Assembly: GCF_011067745.1 (NCBI RefSeq)
Contig: NZ_JAAMPJ010000022.1
Coordinates: forward strand, 1 to 57,984
Direction of reading: 5' to 3'
Origin: Lentzea alba
GTDB taxonomy: Bacteria > Actinomycetota > Actinomycetes > Mycobacteriales > Pseudonocardiaceae
Length of the DNA: 57,984 nt
Both the position numbers and the translations under genes were made by a program. Shown here one piece after another: positions 57,905-57,984 of this stretch. Under the pieces are notes generated by a model. The model had not been told where the DNA came from. It saw nothing but the letters and a program-made list of their open reading frames with translations, and ran no database searches. Positions within the stretch are counted from its first letter, which is position 1. Every line of letters begins with the position of its first letter.

Positions 57905-57984
57905 ACAAGTCCTCGGCCTATTAGTACCAGTCAGCTCCAACCGTTACCGGTCTTCCACCTCTGGCCTATCAACCCAGTGGTCTA
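57905..57984 (-). rRNA. rrl: 23S ribosomal RNA, 3' end (partial)
   Basis: On the minus strand the last bases read TAGACCACTGGGTTGATAGG, then GGTGGAAG...TACTAATAGGCCGAGGACTTGTT, the universal actinobacterial 23S 3' end. The gene continues beyond the window. The exact 3' end is uncertain by a few bases. Confidence 0.95.

Overview
The window is about 58 kb of high-GC actinobacterial chromosome. The gene set includes whiB7, UPF0182, PPA1309, DUF4191, glnE next to glnA, uvrD2 with an HRDC domain, a tmRNA tag ending YALAA, and many GTG starts. Gene order resembles blocks known from Mycobacterium: ftsE-ftsX-smpB; UPF0182-PDZ protease-zincin-ABC1-whiB7-uvrD2; DUF4191-RDD-glnA-glnE. The style and the accessory genes fit Pseudonocardiales (a Lentzea/Saccharothrix-like genus). 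The family guess is inference.

Layout. 1-5.3 kb is accessory DNA at a tRNA-Ala(GGC) gene. It holds a secreted DNRLRE/FG-GAP protein, a frameshifted tyrosine integrase, a 42-bp copy of the tRNA 3' part, one intact small gene, a second integrase crumb and then the intact tRNA. This looks like two decayed elements inserted in tandem. 5.4-10.7 kb holds a phenylacetate-CoA ligase-like gene, a DsbA-like protein, an MFS exporter, a GNAT and a family 2 glycosyltransferase. 10.7-14.7 kb holds HrpB helicase, a family 1 glycosyltransferase and an HD protein. 14.7-18.9 kb is a four-gene unit: GlxA regulator, amino-acid permease, GNAT and N-acylamino acid racemase/OSBS. 19.8-20.5 kb holds a 16-bp tandem repeat, a double-hairpin repeat and tmRNA.

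20.6-27.3 kb holds a two-component system and an amidohydrolase between ssrA and smpB, then ftsX, ftsE, prfB and a PadR regulator. 27.3-28.4 kb holds a small cysteine-rich protein gene and two identical initiator tRNA genes. 28.4-37.7 kb is a conserved block: UPF0182, PPA1309, PDZ/S16 protease, zincin, YgjP-like metallopeptidase, DUF5679, an orphan ThiF-like protein and an ABC1 kinase. 37.7-40.2 kb interrupts that block with an AbiEi-like gene, broken MarR and SnoaL genes, a small zinc ribbon and a methyltransferase.

40.3-43.4 kb holds whiB7 with a small coupled gene, an attenuator leader with an 85-codon uORF, and uvrD2. 43.5-52.8 kb is the nitrogen block: DUF4191, RDD, glnA under a four-half-site GlnR operator, a NUDIX/NADAR pair, a quinone oxidoreductase and glnE. 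52.8-57.6 kb holds PitA, a GATase, a rhodanese/Lrp pair and two GNATs. The window ends in the 3' part of an rRNA operon (5S and the 23S 3' end, minus strand).

The most informative signals are the whiB7 leader (with a uORF segment that can pair with the terminator arm), the serial tRNA-Ala insertions, the orphan ThiF-like/ABC1 pair, the amino-acid racemisation operon and the repeats next to stable-RNA genes. No search or folding software was used; all structures were read by eye.
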